Assembly (NCBI GenBank): GCA_013407085.1
Contig: JACCGJ010009919.1
Location: forward strand, 1-64,000
Direction: 5' to 3'
Source: Atriophallophorus winterbourni
Taxonomy: Eukaryota; Platyhelminthes; Trematoda; Plagiorchiida; Microphallidae
Length of the DNA stretch: 64,000 nt
Both the position numbers and the translations under genes were made by a program. The notes below the pieces were generated by a model. The model had not been told where the DNA came from. It was given only the letters and a program-made list of their open reading frames with translations, and did no database searches. The stretch's first letter is position 1; every line of letters begins with the position of its first letter. Positions 30,294-41,728 of this stretch are shown one piece after another.

Positions 30294-33098
30294 GTGTTAC
30301 ATTCTAAAAACTCACTTAAATGCATCTATACCAATGCTCAAAGTTTGTTCAACAAATTGACTGAACTGACCGAGCTGTGCAAACGATACACGCCAGACCT
30401 CGTTGCTGTTACTGAAACCTGGTTTCAATCCTGTATGACTGATAGTGAACTCTTAATCCCCAACATGATGCTAATACGGAACGATCGCCCAAGAAAAGGT
30501 GGTGGCGTGGCTTTATACTGTCACGAACGGCTTCAGTGCATGAAAATTCACGATCCAAGACTTGATTTCGAAGATACCCTCTGGTGCAGTCTCACGAATG
30601 TGTCACAGGACGATTGCATTCTTGGAATCATATATCGCCCTCCAGCCTCGAATGATACTCAGAATGACAGGTTATTACAAGCGCTAAATTACGCCGGAGA
30701 GAAGCGTAGCTCGCAATTACTACTCATCGGGGACTTCAATCTTCCTCATCTCTTTGCCAGGTCCGATCACCCTATACACACATTTGATCACAAATTTCGT
30801 GAGGTGATCGACATGATTCCACTGCATAATCATGTGTTTGACTTTACTCATAGAAGAGGATCAGAGTTGCCATCAATTTTGGATCTAATCTTTACTTCAG
30901 AGAAAACAGCAGTTGAGGGTGTTGACTACATTGCGCCCCTCGGTCGGAGTGATCATCTGGTGCTAGCCTTTGAGTTTGTTTGCAGTGCTAGACGAGTTTG
31001 TGCGTCCTCCAAACAATTCAGAAAGATCGACTACGCTGGTCTACGTGGATCGCTTGGGCTAGTAAATTGGCAAGAACTTGATCAGCACAACACCGAAACA
31101 CAATGCAGTGAGCTCACGAAAATACTTCAGTCAAACATAGATCATAATTCGCGATTTGTTGATGAACGACGGGCAAGTGATTTCCGATTTAAGCTTCGCA
31201 GTCGCACAAAAAAATGGCTCGGGAAACGAAACTTTGCTTGGACTGAACACCGGAAGACCAGAACTGATGCCTCTTGGCAGCAATTTTCTAAAATTCGTAA
31301 CAAAGTGAATGCTCTCGTCAAAGAGGACAAGCAATATTACCATCGCTCTCTGTCTTTGAAAATGGAAGAAAACCCTAAACTTCTCTATCGGATTGTCAAT
31401 GCTCGGTCCAGTGTGAAACCAGGGGTGTTTCCTGTTATTTCTGAGAATGGATTAACAGTCACAGCAAAGGAAACGGCTGATACTCTCGCTCAATTTTATG
31501 AAAATGTGTTTAGCCCGATAACGGTTAGGGTGAATGAGAATTTACTGACATCGATTGTATCTCAACAACTGAATAATATTGAGATTAATTCAGCGATTAT
31601 ACGAAGACACTTGTGTCGACTGAACCCTAGGAAATCTCCTGGAGCCGATGGAATAACACCAGCACTACTAAAATCCTGTGACCAGCAGCTGTGTGAACCA
31701 CTATGCCAATTGTTCCAACATTCCCTAACCGAAGGAGTGGTGCCAACAGAGTGGAAGACAGGAGTAATTTCACCAATTTATAAGGGTGGTAGCCGTTCAG
31801 ATCCCGCGAACTACCGTCCTGTCACCCTACTCCCCGTGATATCCAAAGTGATGGAGCGCATAGTGACGGAAAATATAGTTCATCACTTGGAATCACAAAA
31901 TATACTATCTGTCGCCCAGCATGGGTTTCGTAAAGCTCGCTCCTGCTTGACAAACTTGCTGACGGTATTAAACGATTGGACCCAAACGGTTGACGCAGGA
32001 GACAGTGTGCACGCGTGCTATCTGGATATGTCGAAAGCTTTCGACAGAGTTGATCACTTCCTGTTGCTACGGAAGCTGAAACAGATTGGTATTGACGGGC
32101 AGCTACTCGTGTGGTTCGAAAGCTACCTCAATGAGCGCAAGGCAACCGTTCGAGTTAACGGGGTACAATCACGAGCCATTAATACCTCCAGTGGTGTACC
32201 GCAAGGTTCCGTTCTCGGTCCAGTGCTTTTCTTAGTTTACATCAATGATTTACCTGAGACGCTCTCATGCAAGGTAGTTCTTTTTGCGGATGATGTTAAA
32301 CTTTGGATGCGAATAAAATCAACTGCAGACTGCGTAAAACTGCAAAGTGATTTAGATGCACTACACGAATGGTCAGTTAGAAATAAACTGCCGTTCAATT
32401 TTCAAAAATGCAAGTTACTGCAAATCGGTAAGCCCTTTCAGTACGAATATCACTTTGGGCAGACGATTTTGAGCTGGACCGAATCGGAGAAGGATCTTGG
32501 AGTCTGGATATGTGGCAGCCTAAAGAACAGCGTGCATTGTGAGGTCATTTACAAGCGTGCTTCAAAGCTTCTAGGTATGCTTCGACGGATCTTCCGAACC
32601 TTTACGCCTGTAACGTTGCCAAGAATCATGAAGACCTACTTAATTCCCACAATGGAACACGCATCGCAAGCATGGACTCCGTGGATGAAAAAAGATATAT
32701 TCTTGCTTGACAGGATATATCATCGTGCAACTAAACTCGTGCGTGGTTATCGAAACCTTACATACGAGGAAAGGTTGAAAAAGCTAAAGCTCCCCACTCC
32801 CCTTCAACGTAGACTTCGAAGTGACGTTATAATTACTTACAAGATATTGAATACTCCAGATCATCCACTCAAACATTTGTTCAAATACCGTGAATCAGGA
32901 ATTACACGTAGCCACTCAGCGGCACTACAAATTCCCCATTCCCGTACTAATTGTCGCCGATATTTCTATTCGGTACGTGTCTGTTTCCTGTGGAATGCCC
33001 TTCCCGAAGCAATTATCACCTCTCCCTGTATCCAAACATTCACTCGTACCTTGGACAATTATTTGTTACTTAACGATTTGACGATGCCTGTGTATTGA
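30294..33098 (+). CDS. CR1 ORF2: APE endonuclease and reverse transcriptase, 934 aa
   Basis: Starts at ATG 30294, in the same phase as ORF1 and 17 bases after it. AP endonuclease domain (about 1-230): NAQSLFNKL, DLVAVTETWF, KGGGVALY, LLIGDFNLP and a final GRSDHL. Reverse transcriptase (about 440-720): NPRKSPGADGITPALLK, ANYRPVTLLPVISK, HGFRKARSCLTNLL, YLDMSKAFDRVDH, GVPQGSVLGPVLF and the catalytic LFADDVKLW. The tail has the usual CR1 region with FYSVRVCFLWNALP. Length and domain order fit a complete CR1 polymerase. No stop or frameshift. Confidence 0.95.
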   Translation: MLHSKNSLKCIYTNAQSLFNKLTELTELCKRYTPDLVAVTETWFQSCMTDSELLIPNMMLIRNDRPRKGGGVALYCHERLQCMKIHDPRLDFEDTLWCSLTNVSQDDCILGIIYRPPASNDTQNDRLLQALNYAGEKRSSQLLLIGDFNLPHLFARSDHPIHTFDHKFREVIDMIPLHNHVFDFTHRRGSELPSILDLIFTSEKTAVEGVDYIAPLGRSDHLVLAFEFVCSARRVCASSKQFRKIDYAGLRGSLGLVNWQELDQHNTETQCSELTKILQSNIDHNSRFVDERRASDFRFKLRSRTKKWLGKRNFAWTEHRKTRTDASWQQFSKIRNKVNALVKEDKQYYHRSLSLKMEENPKLLYRIVNARSSVKPGVFPVISENGLTVTAKETADTLAQFYENVFSPITVRVNENLLTSIVSQQLNNIEINSAIIRRHLCRLNPRKSPGADGITPALLKSCDQQLCEPLCQLFQHSLTEGVVPTEWKTGVISPIYKGGSRSDPANYRPVTLLPVISKVMERIVTENIVHHLESQNILSVAQHGFRKARSCLTNLLTVLNDWTQTVDAGDSVHACYLDMSKAFDRVDHFLLLRKLKQIGIDGQLLVWFESYLNERKATVRVNGVQSRAINTSSGVPQGSVLGPVLFLVYINDLPETLSCKVVLFADDVKLWMRIKSTADCVKLQSDLDALHEWSVRNKLPFNFQKCKLLQIGKPFQYEYHFGQTILSWTESEKDLGVWICGSLKNSVHCEVIYKRASKLLGMLRRIFRTFTPVTLPRIMKTYLIPTMEHASQAWTPWMKKDIFLLDRIYHRATKLVRGYRNLTYEERLKKLKLPTPLQRRLRSDVIITYKILNTPDHPLKHLFKYRESGITRSHSAALQIPHSRTNCRRYFYSVRVCFLWNALPEAIITSPCIQTFTRTLDNYLLLNDLTMPVY

Positions 33099-33223
33099 CT
33101 CAGGGTAAGCATATTACTTGACTCCAGTGACATCGTATAATTGATTTTTTTATACCTCTTATTGAACGCATATTTACTATGATATGGTAATTGTGAAGCG
33201 ATGTGCTTTTTGTAACCATAAAT

Positions 33224-33242
33224 TCTTGAATCTTGAATCTTG
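33224..33242 (+). repeat. CR1 3'-terminal heptamer repeats
   Basis: TCTTGAA occurs nearly three times (33224, 33231, 33238), ending at the insertion border. Short 3' tandem repeats instead of poly(A) are typical of CR1-like elements and mark the priming end. Confidence 0.85.
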
Positions 33243-33582
33243 AATGTTCTACCAACTCACTATTAGACTGGAAATTATTTTTATTTAATTTGCATATTAT
33301 TGCTGGTAAATTAAACACAAAAATTGTTTTGAAAATTGACATGAAAAACTTTTTCTTCTACAACTATTTACTTTTCCTAATATGTAATCATTAATTAGAC
33401 ATCACGATTTGTATGATACGCTGAAATTCAAACTTAATAAATTTACATTCCGAATGAGTTTACTCCTTAAGAGACATTTCGTGACTGCTTCTTATAAGCA
33501 AACACTAGAAAAACATTTACTTCAATTCATCTAAGAATATTAAATAAGCTTCTTTGAAAAAATGCTTCGTCATGACACTCAC

Positions 33583-33717
33583 CAAGTAAAAGTTAGTCCA
33601 GTGCTTCCTGGTCCGGCATCTTGCATGATTTTCAAAATCGCACTTTGCGTTACCATTGGATCGTCTTGTATTATCGTCGAAAACACGGTGGCGAATATCA
33701 TAAAAGACGTGTACAAG
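33583..33717 (-). pseudogene. SLC6 exon 7 copy, minus arm of D3 palindrome
   Basis: Same length and splice sites as the parent. The frame is open (the Gln that is a stop in D1 is retained). Val/Ile-type substitutions only. Confidence 0.8.
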
Positions 33718-34146
33718 CTGGAGGATAGAAGGTTGTTGATTGTAAAATCTCGAACATGTTTTTGTCAATTCATGAAGTACTTTTTGTATAATTGTTCTAT
33801 CTATTCGTATGGCAGGAGCGTTTAATAAAGGAGACGAAATGTGTGAGATTATTGAATGGATGCCCACCGACTGACTATTTATTTGATGTCAACGCACAAC
33901 AATGGATGAATGTCTTTGGGTGAGAATAAAATATTTCGACGGTATAAAACATTTTCAGAATCATATAGGTATACGTACTAAGAGTGATCGAGTATATCAC
34001 TCTAGTACAAAGCGTCTTTCATAGTAATGCACGAGGATAGTCAAAAGATTTACTTCATGCTTCATTACACTCAATATGGATATCATTTCGTTAGCGATCG
34101 GTATCGGGAACATTGATTACTGACAAAAAGATATCGGACCACTAAC

Positions 34147-34266
34147 CTCACAAGATTGTTCAACAGTGGGATCATGAACCTGTAACGTACGATTCCCACA
34201 GAGCGATCCATGTAGATTGCATAAGTGAAAAGGACGGCCATGCCGGCTCCCGTGTTGAAAGCGTGG
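34147..34266 (-). pseudogene. SLC6 exon 6 copy, minus arm of D3 palindrome
   Basis: 5'-truncated at the same point as in D1; open frame; parental GTTAGT donor. Confidence 0.8.
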
Positions 34267-34395
34267 ATAATGCATCGACGAAAGTTGACTTTAAACACGC
34301 TGTTATTGACGGTTTGTTTGTCGTCCATGCATTATCGACAGATTGGTTATTTTTCGTGTAAGGGAGATTTTAATCATGATTATTTAAAACATGTT

Positions 34396-34493
34396 GGCAT
34401 GGCAGTGCTTTTCACCTATGCAACCTATATGGATCGAAAAGTGGGAATCGTATGCTACAGTTTGATGATCCCACTGTTGAACAATCTTGTGAG
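34396..34493 (+). pseudogene. SLC6 exon 6 copy, plus arm of D3 palindrome
   Basis: Same truncation as the plus arm of D1, open to the donor. The intron that follows keeps the 131 bases missing in D1. Confidence 0.8.
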
Positions 34494-35070
34494 GTTAGTG
34501 GTCCGATATCTCTTTGTCAGTAATCAATGTTCCCGATATCGATCGCCAATGAAATGTTATCCATATTGAGTGCAATGGCATGAAGTTTATTCTTTGACTA
34601 TCCTCCTTAATTACAATGAAAGTTGCCTTGTGCTAGAACAAGATGATCGATAACTCTTAGTACATATTCCTCCATGATTCTGAAACGTTTTACACTGTCG
34701 AAATATTTTATATTTTATACGATAGGACTAACTCCCTTTAGTCCTCATATACCCCAGACTAGTTCAATGAGCAAAAATCAACCTACATGAGATCGATCTT
34801 GTCAAAAGCTCAATAAAAATTGACTATATCTCATAGCAACGATCTACAACCATGCTCAATTTTGGAGTTTGCGGTAATTCCCACCAAGGTTCATTCGTCT
34901 ATTGTTGTTGCGTTGACATCAAATAAATAGTCAATCGGTGATCATCCATTTAATAATCTCACACATTTCGTGTCCTCTTTTAAACGCTCCTGTCTTACGA
35001 ATAGATTGTACTTCGTGAATTGACAAAAACACGTTCAAGATTTTACAATCAACACCCTTCTATCCTCCAG

Positions 35071-35205
35071 CTTGTACGCGTCGTTCATGATATTCGCCAC
35101 CGTGTTTTCGACGTTAATACAAGACGATCCAACGGTAACACAGAGTGCGATTTTGAAAATCATGCAAGATGCCGGACCAGGAAGCACTGGACTAACTTTT
35201 ACTTG
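35071..35205 (+). pseudogene. SLC6 exon 7 copy, plus arm of D3 palindrome
   Basis: Full-length and open, same sequence as the D1 plus-arm copy over this exon. Confidence 0.8.
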
Positions 35206-35289
35206 GTGAGTGTCAAGACAAAGCATTTTCCTTCAAATAAGTTTATTTACCATTCTTACATGAATTGAAGTAAATGTTTTTTTTCAAAT

Positions 35290-36290
35290 CCATCGCATGA
35301 CTATTACACTTTGATTTCCTCGTCACACTTCGGCGGTGTTTGCAAGTATCCTGTTTATGTTGTGAAATTGACAGTTGAATGAACATTTTAAAAATGCTTT
35401 GCTGCTTAGCGAGTATTTTGTAATATATTTAACATCTTGCTTCGGTCGAAATGCATATTGAATCCACCATATCGTTCTGTCGGTGTTACATAATTCACAC
35501 TAAAATACACAATAATGTTTGATCTTTATGTTACGTTCACCCACACAACAAGTTATCCTTCTAATTAACGAATTGACCGTTTTTTCTAGAGATTCAATAG
35601 ATCAGGAGACGAATCAACTAACAGTTCGCTAACTCCAGTTACCAATTATAACTCAAATTATTTTGGTTTATAACTGAAGGACTCACATAACATCACATAC
35701 GTTTATATCCAGTGTGTAGTGGATAAGTGCAAAAGTATAACAGAAAAATCTTACAGTAATAGTGTACAAATGGATGAACTCACGGTAAGTGAAAATTCAA
35801 TGTCCAATGCAATTATCCACACAGAAAATTATTCCAGCTCCGAACTCCGGTGCGTCGCGTTCATCGGCAATTATAATTGGCGGAGCTGAAAAATGCGGTG
35901 GCAAGTCAATATTGCCGTTAACCTTTGTGATTCACAGACACTCAACAATACAGCACCAGCGAACTAAGCAGAAGAAGAACGCGCGCGGAAAAAGTATATT
36001 GTTAATTAATGAGTATTTACAAAATGCGATATCGAAGAAGAGTAACAACAACTCATTTAACGAACGGAACATCAATAATCCTTGAATGATGAGAACAAGA
36101 AGAAATCGATAGATCGATGTGGCAATATCGATTATCGAAACGAAACGATAATTTCTAAATTAATGGATAAAAATGATACAAACAGGAGTATTAATAAATC
36201 GCTGGTTAGAATAAGAATCGATAGAAATTGATATACATTTGAAAAGAAAATGAAATTACAAATTGCTACAGAACTCCCCCTCTAGAGCCT
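35290..36290. repeat. Displaced intron 10 piece, short frame and RTE-1 tail (D3)
   Basis: Same order as in D1: intron-10 segment (about 35290-35720), the 39-codon unidentified frame (about 35771), RTE-1 end and gypsy border. Confidence 0.7.
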
Positions 36291-36299
36291 GAGTCGACG

Positions 36300-38180
36300 G
36301 ATGAACGCTTGATACACCGTTTATGGTATGTATTCAACCAGTCTTGTGGGGAAGCTCACTCTACGGCCGGTATGTGTTTTACGTCGTGAAGGGTTACATA
36401 CAACAGGTGAGGGCCGATTTGCGAGGTCGACACTGTTCGTCATATGTTGTGTGGGTGGAGTCGAAGGGGTAGCTTCTTGTAATGACTTTTGCTCGACGTA
36501 AGCAGATTTCAAGCGATCGATTCTAACATTGTCTTTGATGCAGTTGCGTTCCATTACATTGAATGGTAATTCGTACAGAGTTTGTAAGGGCTTTCTAACA
36601 TTATCGACTCGAACAAAGACGTAGGGACAACTCTTGAGGTCATTGTGGATAAATGATGGACGGTCGGCAACACGTGTGGGAACGAATTTGATGGACTGAA
36701 AGTGTTGCTTCAGTCTCGAGCAGTAGGATGCTGGTTCAACTTCGCCGGTAGTGCGCGTGTCAAGTTCCATCTCACCAGGCAGTCTCCAGGTGGTGCCAAA
36801 TACCAACTCTGAGGGACAACAACCGATGACTTCTTTAACGGTATTTAGAATAACGAGAATTACAATAGAAAGCCATTCAGACCATTCTGTTCGTGAAGAA
36901 GCGCTGAGGGCAGCCTTCAACTGATGATGGGAACGTTCAATTAGTCCATTTGCTGCAGGATGGTATTCGGTGGTACGCAGATGATTGTGTGCTAGTAGGC
37001 GGCTTAGTTCGCGGAGCAAAACACTTGTAAATTGCGATCCTCTGTCAGTTGAAATGGTAATAGGAACACCAGATATGGAGATCCAAGAATCGACGAATGT
37101 TCGTGCGATGGTTTCGGTAGAAATATTTCGCAATGGAACTGCTATCGACCGAGAATTACAATAGGAAGGCATTCAGACCATTCTGTTCGTGAACACGCGG
37201 TGAGGGCAGCCTTCAACTGACGATGGAAACGTTCAATTAGTCCATTTGCTGCAGGATGGTATTCGGTGGTACGCAAATGATTGTGTGCTAGTAGGCGGCT
37301 TAGTTCGCGGAGCAAAACACTTGTAAATTGCGATCCTCTGTCAGTGGAAATGGTAGTAGGAACACCAGAGAAGGAGATCCAAGAATCGACGAATGTTCGT
37401 GCGATGGTTTCGGTAGAGATATCTCGCGAAGGAACTGCTATCGGCCAGCGTGTATATCTGTCGGCGCATGTCAGGATATAGCTATATGTTCGGGAAACAG
37501 GTAAAGGACCAACGATGTCCAGGTGGACATGATTGAATCGACTGTCAGGTAAAGGAAATGTACTCAAGGGGGCACGGGTGTGCCGGTGGATTTTGTTGAT
37601 CTGGCAAGTCACACAGCGTTTTGCCCATTGACGAATTCCGCTTAGGATTTTGTGCAAAATAAAACGATCGGTTACGAGTTTTACAGTTAAGCGAATGAAC
37701 GGGTGCGACAGTCCATGAAAGTGGTCGAAAATCTTACGGCGATATAATAGCGGGACGGAAGGTCTTGGCTTACCGTTTGATATGTCACAGTGGATCTGCG
37801 CATCGCAATCTAGCAGCGGCAAGTGGTAAATTTGAGTGACTTATTTGCGACGATTTCGGAAAATTTAGTGTCCTTTTCTTGATTACTGGCCAGTTCTCTG
37901 AGGTTGAGTACTATGTTGCTTATCTGTTGGAAAGTACTACACGATAAGGCATCAGCGACGATGTTACAGGCACCACAAATGTGTCTAATATCTGTGGTGA
38001 AATGCGCAATGAAGTCAAGTTGACGAATTTCACTTGGAGAGATTTGGTCTGTCGGAGAACGGAGCGCATAAACGATTGGCTTGAGATCGGTAAACACAGT
38101 AAAGTTGCGTCCTTCGAGTAGGTGACGGAAGCGTTCGATAGCTAGGTGAATTGCGAGAAGCTGGCGTCCAAACCAAAATA
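36300..38180 (-). mobile_element. Gypsy copy G3: RNase H and integrase with internal duplication
   Basis: RNase H piece 37810-38193, integrase 37142-37822, then a second integrase frame 36321-37172. The zinc part is better preserved than in G2: RCVTCQ keeps both Cys. About 290 bases around the second catalytic Asp are present twice (about 36850-37140 and 37150-37445), so the reading frame repeats itself. Gag, protease and RT are missing; the 5' side is cut by foldback-like sequence at about 38180. Confidence 0.8.
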
Positions 38181-39135
38181 AATGAGAAGTCAACCCACCA
38201 ACACTGAAGTGCCCTACCGCTGAACAGCATATACTACGTTAGATCGTGTCACATCTCGCAGGCATGACCAGGATCAGTGGTTGAATGTACCTATTACGGT
38301 GTATCACACATCAATCTAAACACAAACGATCACGGTGGCAAGCTCGGTGACCACTGTTGCCCAATGGGCGTAAAGGTACATATCTACGGAAATAAATTAT
38401 GGCTTGTTAGCGGAGAGCACATGAGTGTTGATGGGTTGACGCGATTTAATCATGTCCACTTCCTGGACTATCACACATGAATTACGAAGTTTCTGGTAAC
38501 AAGTGAAACGTTACCCAAAACATGTCTCAGCGATTACACTCAAATTTCGTTTGCGAACTGAGTACAATTCAAATCTGACATTTCGGAGCTGTAAATGAGC
38601 AGAAATGTTTGGTGATTGATATTTTTAGAGAAACCAAACCGAAGCATGACAAAGCACAAAAATCCAATTAAACTGAGTGCTGTTTCACAAATATTATCGA
38701 TAGCTCATGTTGCAGATTATTAGTTCTTGTACATGTGGCTAGAATCAGTAACTTAGCTTCTTGCATAATTCAAATTTTGAAACGGCCTTGCATTTGAAGT
38801 GAGCTTTACATCTGAAATGAAACTTTACTGTTTACTTATCACTAGGATCAAGGCACTAGTTGGAGAGTAGAACGATTCCTGACGTTCCAAACTCTTCGGT
38901 AGTGGACGGATAGTTGAGGTGTGTGGTTCTGAATGATGTGAAAATATAATAAAAATGAATTAGGAACCCCTGTTGGTAAGATCATCTTCTTCTAGGGAGA
39001 AACATGAACACTGATACGATGTGAGATTAACTAACCTTGCTGTTCGATAAAATGGGTAATATTCTACTTCAGTATGCCTAGTCGTGATCAACAATGCAAA
39101 GCTATTTGAGATCAATGCATCAAACCAACACTTAC

Positions 39136-39177
39136 ATGGTAAATTAAACAGAATAGTCAAGCAGAGATAAAATCTAT
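39136..39177 (-). pseudogene. Truncated NT5C2-like exon, copy 2
   Basis: Terminal part only (NRFYLCLTILFNLP-like) followed by a GTAAGT donor. Confidence 0.4.
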
Positions 39178-39359
39178 TGCGAAACGTATTAAACCATAGC
39201 ATTTTATGATCTCGTATTAAATGATTATTGAATAAATTTATTTTCCAAGGCTATGAAAGATTGAATCTAGATTTGATTGAACTGAGGCATATTGCATACA
39301 CGTACCCTGGTTGCAAATCAAAGAATATGCATTCTGTACATCAGCTCTTTGTATTTCAG

Positions 39360-39566
39360 TGGGGAATACTTCTCGTGGTATTAATCGGTACAAATTTATT
39401 CTCGGTCTGGTGGAAGGATGACATTTACAAAGAAGTACGAAAGCGAGGATGCGACCCATACGACCCGAATTCATACGAAAAACCAAAAGATTGCCAAACA
39501 CAAAACTCTCCGAGTGGTGAAGGCGAACGTTATAACACTGAACTCGAATTAGCCAGTAGTTTCTAA
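39360..39566 (+). pseudogene. SLC6 exon 12 copy d (plus)
   Basis: Intact TTTCAG acceptor and open frame ending ELASSF; TM12 reads FSVWWKDD where the parent has FLVWCKDD. No exon 11 in the same orientation close upstream. Confidence 0.85.
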
Positions 39567-39756
39567 ATCAATCCATGTTAACGTGATTGGAACGAATTAA
39601 ATCACAACTATTTCAATCGACTTTTTTGTAAAACACAGTTGGTGGGTTATAAGGTTGGCTGAAATTAAAATCTGACCAAGTGTTGTAAATTTAGAATCAT
39701 TTCGAAACCGGAGTTTTCTCCGAACTAAATTTGGCAAATCAATTGGGAACGCTTAT

Positions 39757-39868
39757 TACAGGGACCTTCCATAATCATTGATTATTCTTATACGGAATCG
39801 CCAAGGGCGATAGACAATCGGCACTAAGTCTATGATCAAACCGGAAACAACCAAAGCCGAGCCCCAGG
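39757..39868 (-). pseudogene. SLC6 exon 10 scrap, 5' part (T1)
   Basis: Reverse strand matches DNTWGSAL and PIVYRPWRFR but breaks before the exon end. It lies downstream (minus sense) of another exon-10 scrap at 39955-40035. Confidence 0.7.
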
Positions 39869-39954
39869 TATTGTCATTCATAAATTAATAATTATTTCTG
39901 CTTTTACCTCAATTTTTTAAATTAAATCAAAATTAATTGAATTCGTTTTACTCA

Positions 39955-40035
39955 CATGATCAAGGGGATCCATACTACAGGGACCTTCCAGTCATTGTGT
40001 CCAAAATCGTTGATAATTCTTGTGCATTTTGTAAA
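39955..40035 (-). pseudogene. SLC6 exon 10 scrap, 3' part with donor (T1)
   Basis: Reverse strand gives an NDWKVPVVWIPL-like end and a GTGAG donor. RTE-1 tail abuts it at about 40035. Confidence 0.7.
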
Positions 40036-40049
40036 TACTCATCAATTAA

Positions 40050-40560
40050 CAATATACTTTTTCCGCGCGCGTTCTTCTTCTGCTTTGTTCGCTGGTGCTG
40101 TATTGTTGAATATCTGTGAATCACGACGGTTAACGGCAAAATTGACGTGTCGCCGCATTTTTCAGCTTCTTCCCAACTCCTAGGGTCAATATCAAGTGCG
40201 ATCTACACAAAGATCTATTTTCTGATTTCATCTCACCATATGTTATATCTGTTGGAATACGACCATTTTGAATTGTGTACAGATGACCCAGGCAGCTTTG
40301 ACGGCGTTGTCGTAGTAGGGTTAACATTCTCTGTAGACCAGCTATAGAGCATTGGTTTTTGACAGTCCGCGATGTGTTTAATATACGGTGTATGCTTCGT
40401 GTGAAATCATGTACTGGTTCAAGTTGACAGTTTTCAACAGTGATGATTTGAGGTGATACAATCTCTTGACCAAGTATTTTCATCTTGCTTATGCTGATTT
40501 TCAGCGCAAAGTCTGCATGTCGATGAAAAACGTCCATTAGCGACTGGAGCTGCTCTTAGG
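40050..40560 (-). mobile_element. RTE-1 LINE fragment, inverted copy (T1)
   Basis: Reverse copy of 14990-15480. One frame is open for 135 codons (40130-40537), including GQEIVSPQIITVENCQLEPV and NGRIPTDITYGEMK, so it is slightly less damaged than the fragment next to the parent gene. The canonical YLGSTI block is deleted here too. Confidence 0.7.
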
Positions 40561-41174
40561 AGTGAGCAATAATAGCCTCATTGTAGGCAAACTGCAGGTC
40601 ACGTCTTAGCACATCCCGTAACTTGGTTTGTGCTCTCGATCTATTAAACCCATTCCAGGATATTAATCAATTCATTATGCAGCTAACATTGTTGTACATA
40701 GTAGGCAATTTGTTTTGCTGATTCCTACATTCGGTTTTGAAGTTTTGCGATTCCTGATGGATGACTCACGTAAACTTTTGTTGAACCAAATTTCATTCAT
40801 GTATCAATTAGGGTAACGTAGCTAACTTATTCGTTAACCGAGAGTTTCCCAACCCGATGTTTGCTTCATTAGTTTTTGCACAAGATTTCTTCCAATTTCC
40901 TAGTCAAAATATTAACTTTAGAAGCGACACCGATGTCAGTTTACTGCAAAATAATTTTTTAGAATATAAATTGCATTTAATTACTTTTTGAATCCCAATT
41001 GATTAGCCAAATTTATAGCGGAAATAACTCCGGCTTCGAAATGATTCTAAATTTGCAACACTTGGTCAGACTTTAATTTCAGCTAACCTTATAACCCACC
41101 GAGTGTGTTTTACAAAAAAGCCGATTGAAATAGTTGTGATTTAATTCGTTCCAATTACGTTAACATGGATTGAT

Positions 41175-41381
41175 TTAGAAACTACTGGCTAATTCGAGAT
41201 CAGTGTTATAATGTTCGCCTTCACCACTAGGAGAGTTTTGTGTTTTGCAATCTTTTGGTTTTTCGTATGAATTCGGGTCGTATGGATCGCATCCTCGCTT
41301 ACGAACTTCTATGTAAATGTCATCCTTGCACCATACCAAGAATAAATTTGTACCTATTAGGACCACGAGAAGTATTCCCCA
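41175..41381 (-). pseudogene. SLC6 exon 12 copy e (minus)
   Basis: Open, with acceptor AATTCAG; shares the parental Cys (FLVWCKDD) but has IYIEV for IYKEV. Identical in frame to copy g. Confidence 0.85.
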
Positions 41382-41728
41382 CTGAATTACAAAGAGAATA
41401 ACATCATGAGAGCTGATGTACAGAATGCATATTCTTTAATTTGCAATCAGGGTACGTGTATGCAATATGCCTCAGTTCAATCAAATCCAGATTAAATCTT
41501 GCTTAGCCTTGGGAATTAAATTTATTCAATATTCATTGACCAGCACCAGTGGTCAATTTACCTACTAGTGTGTATCCACATCAATCTAATACTATTGAAC
41601 ACGGTCATGGTCGGTTGACGCAGCGGTCCACAAGCGTGGAAGTACATAACTAAAGGAGCTAAGGTTAGGCTATTTTTGAAGAAAAAAATCTAATTAACTA
41701 GTAGGTATAAAGGTGAATAACAACTATT

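Larger units (their letters stand above)
28387..33242 (+). mobile_element. Complete CR1-type non-LTR retrotransposon
   Basis: A 4.86-kb insertion with a 471-base 5' UTR, two intact ORFs (28858-30276, 30294-33098), a 17-base gap between them, a short 3' UTR and an end made of TCTTGAA repeats (33224-33244, last two bases shared with the flank). Exact borders come from the empty site CTATCG|AATGTTC at 21701/21702 and 57157/57158. There is no target-site duplication and no poly(A), as usual for CR1-like elements. Both ORFs are undamaged, so it inserted recently and may be mobile. Confidence 0.92.
28011..36300. repeat. Direct duplication block D3, interrupted by CR1
   Basis: 28011-28386 matches D1 from 21327 to 21701 and 33243 onward matches D1 from 21702 through about 24780. 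Identity falls after about 36125, in the gypsy border region. The left junction with G2 shows GATT microhomology. Confidence 0.85.
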
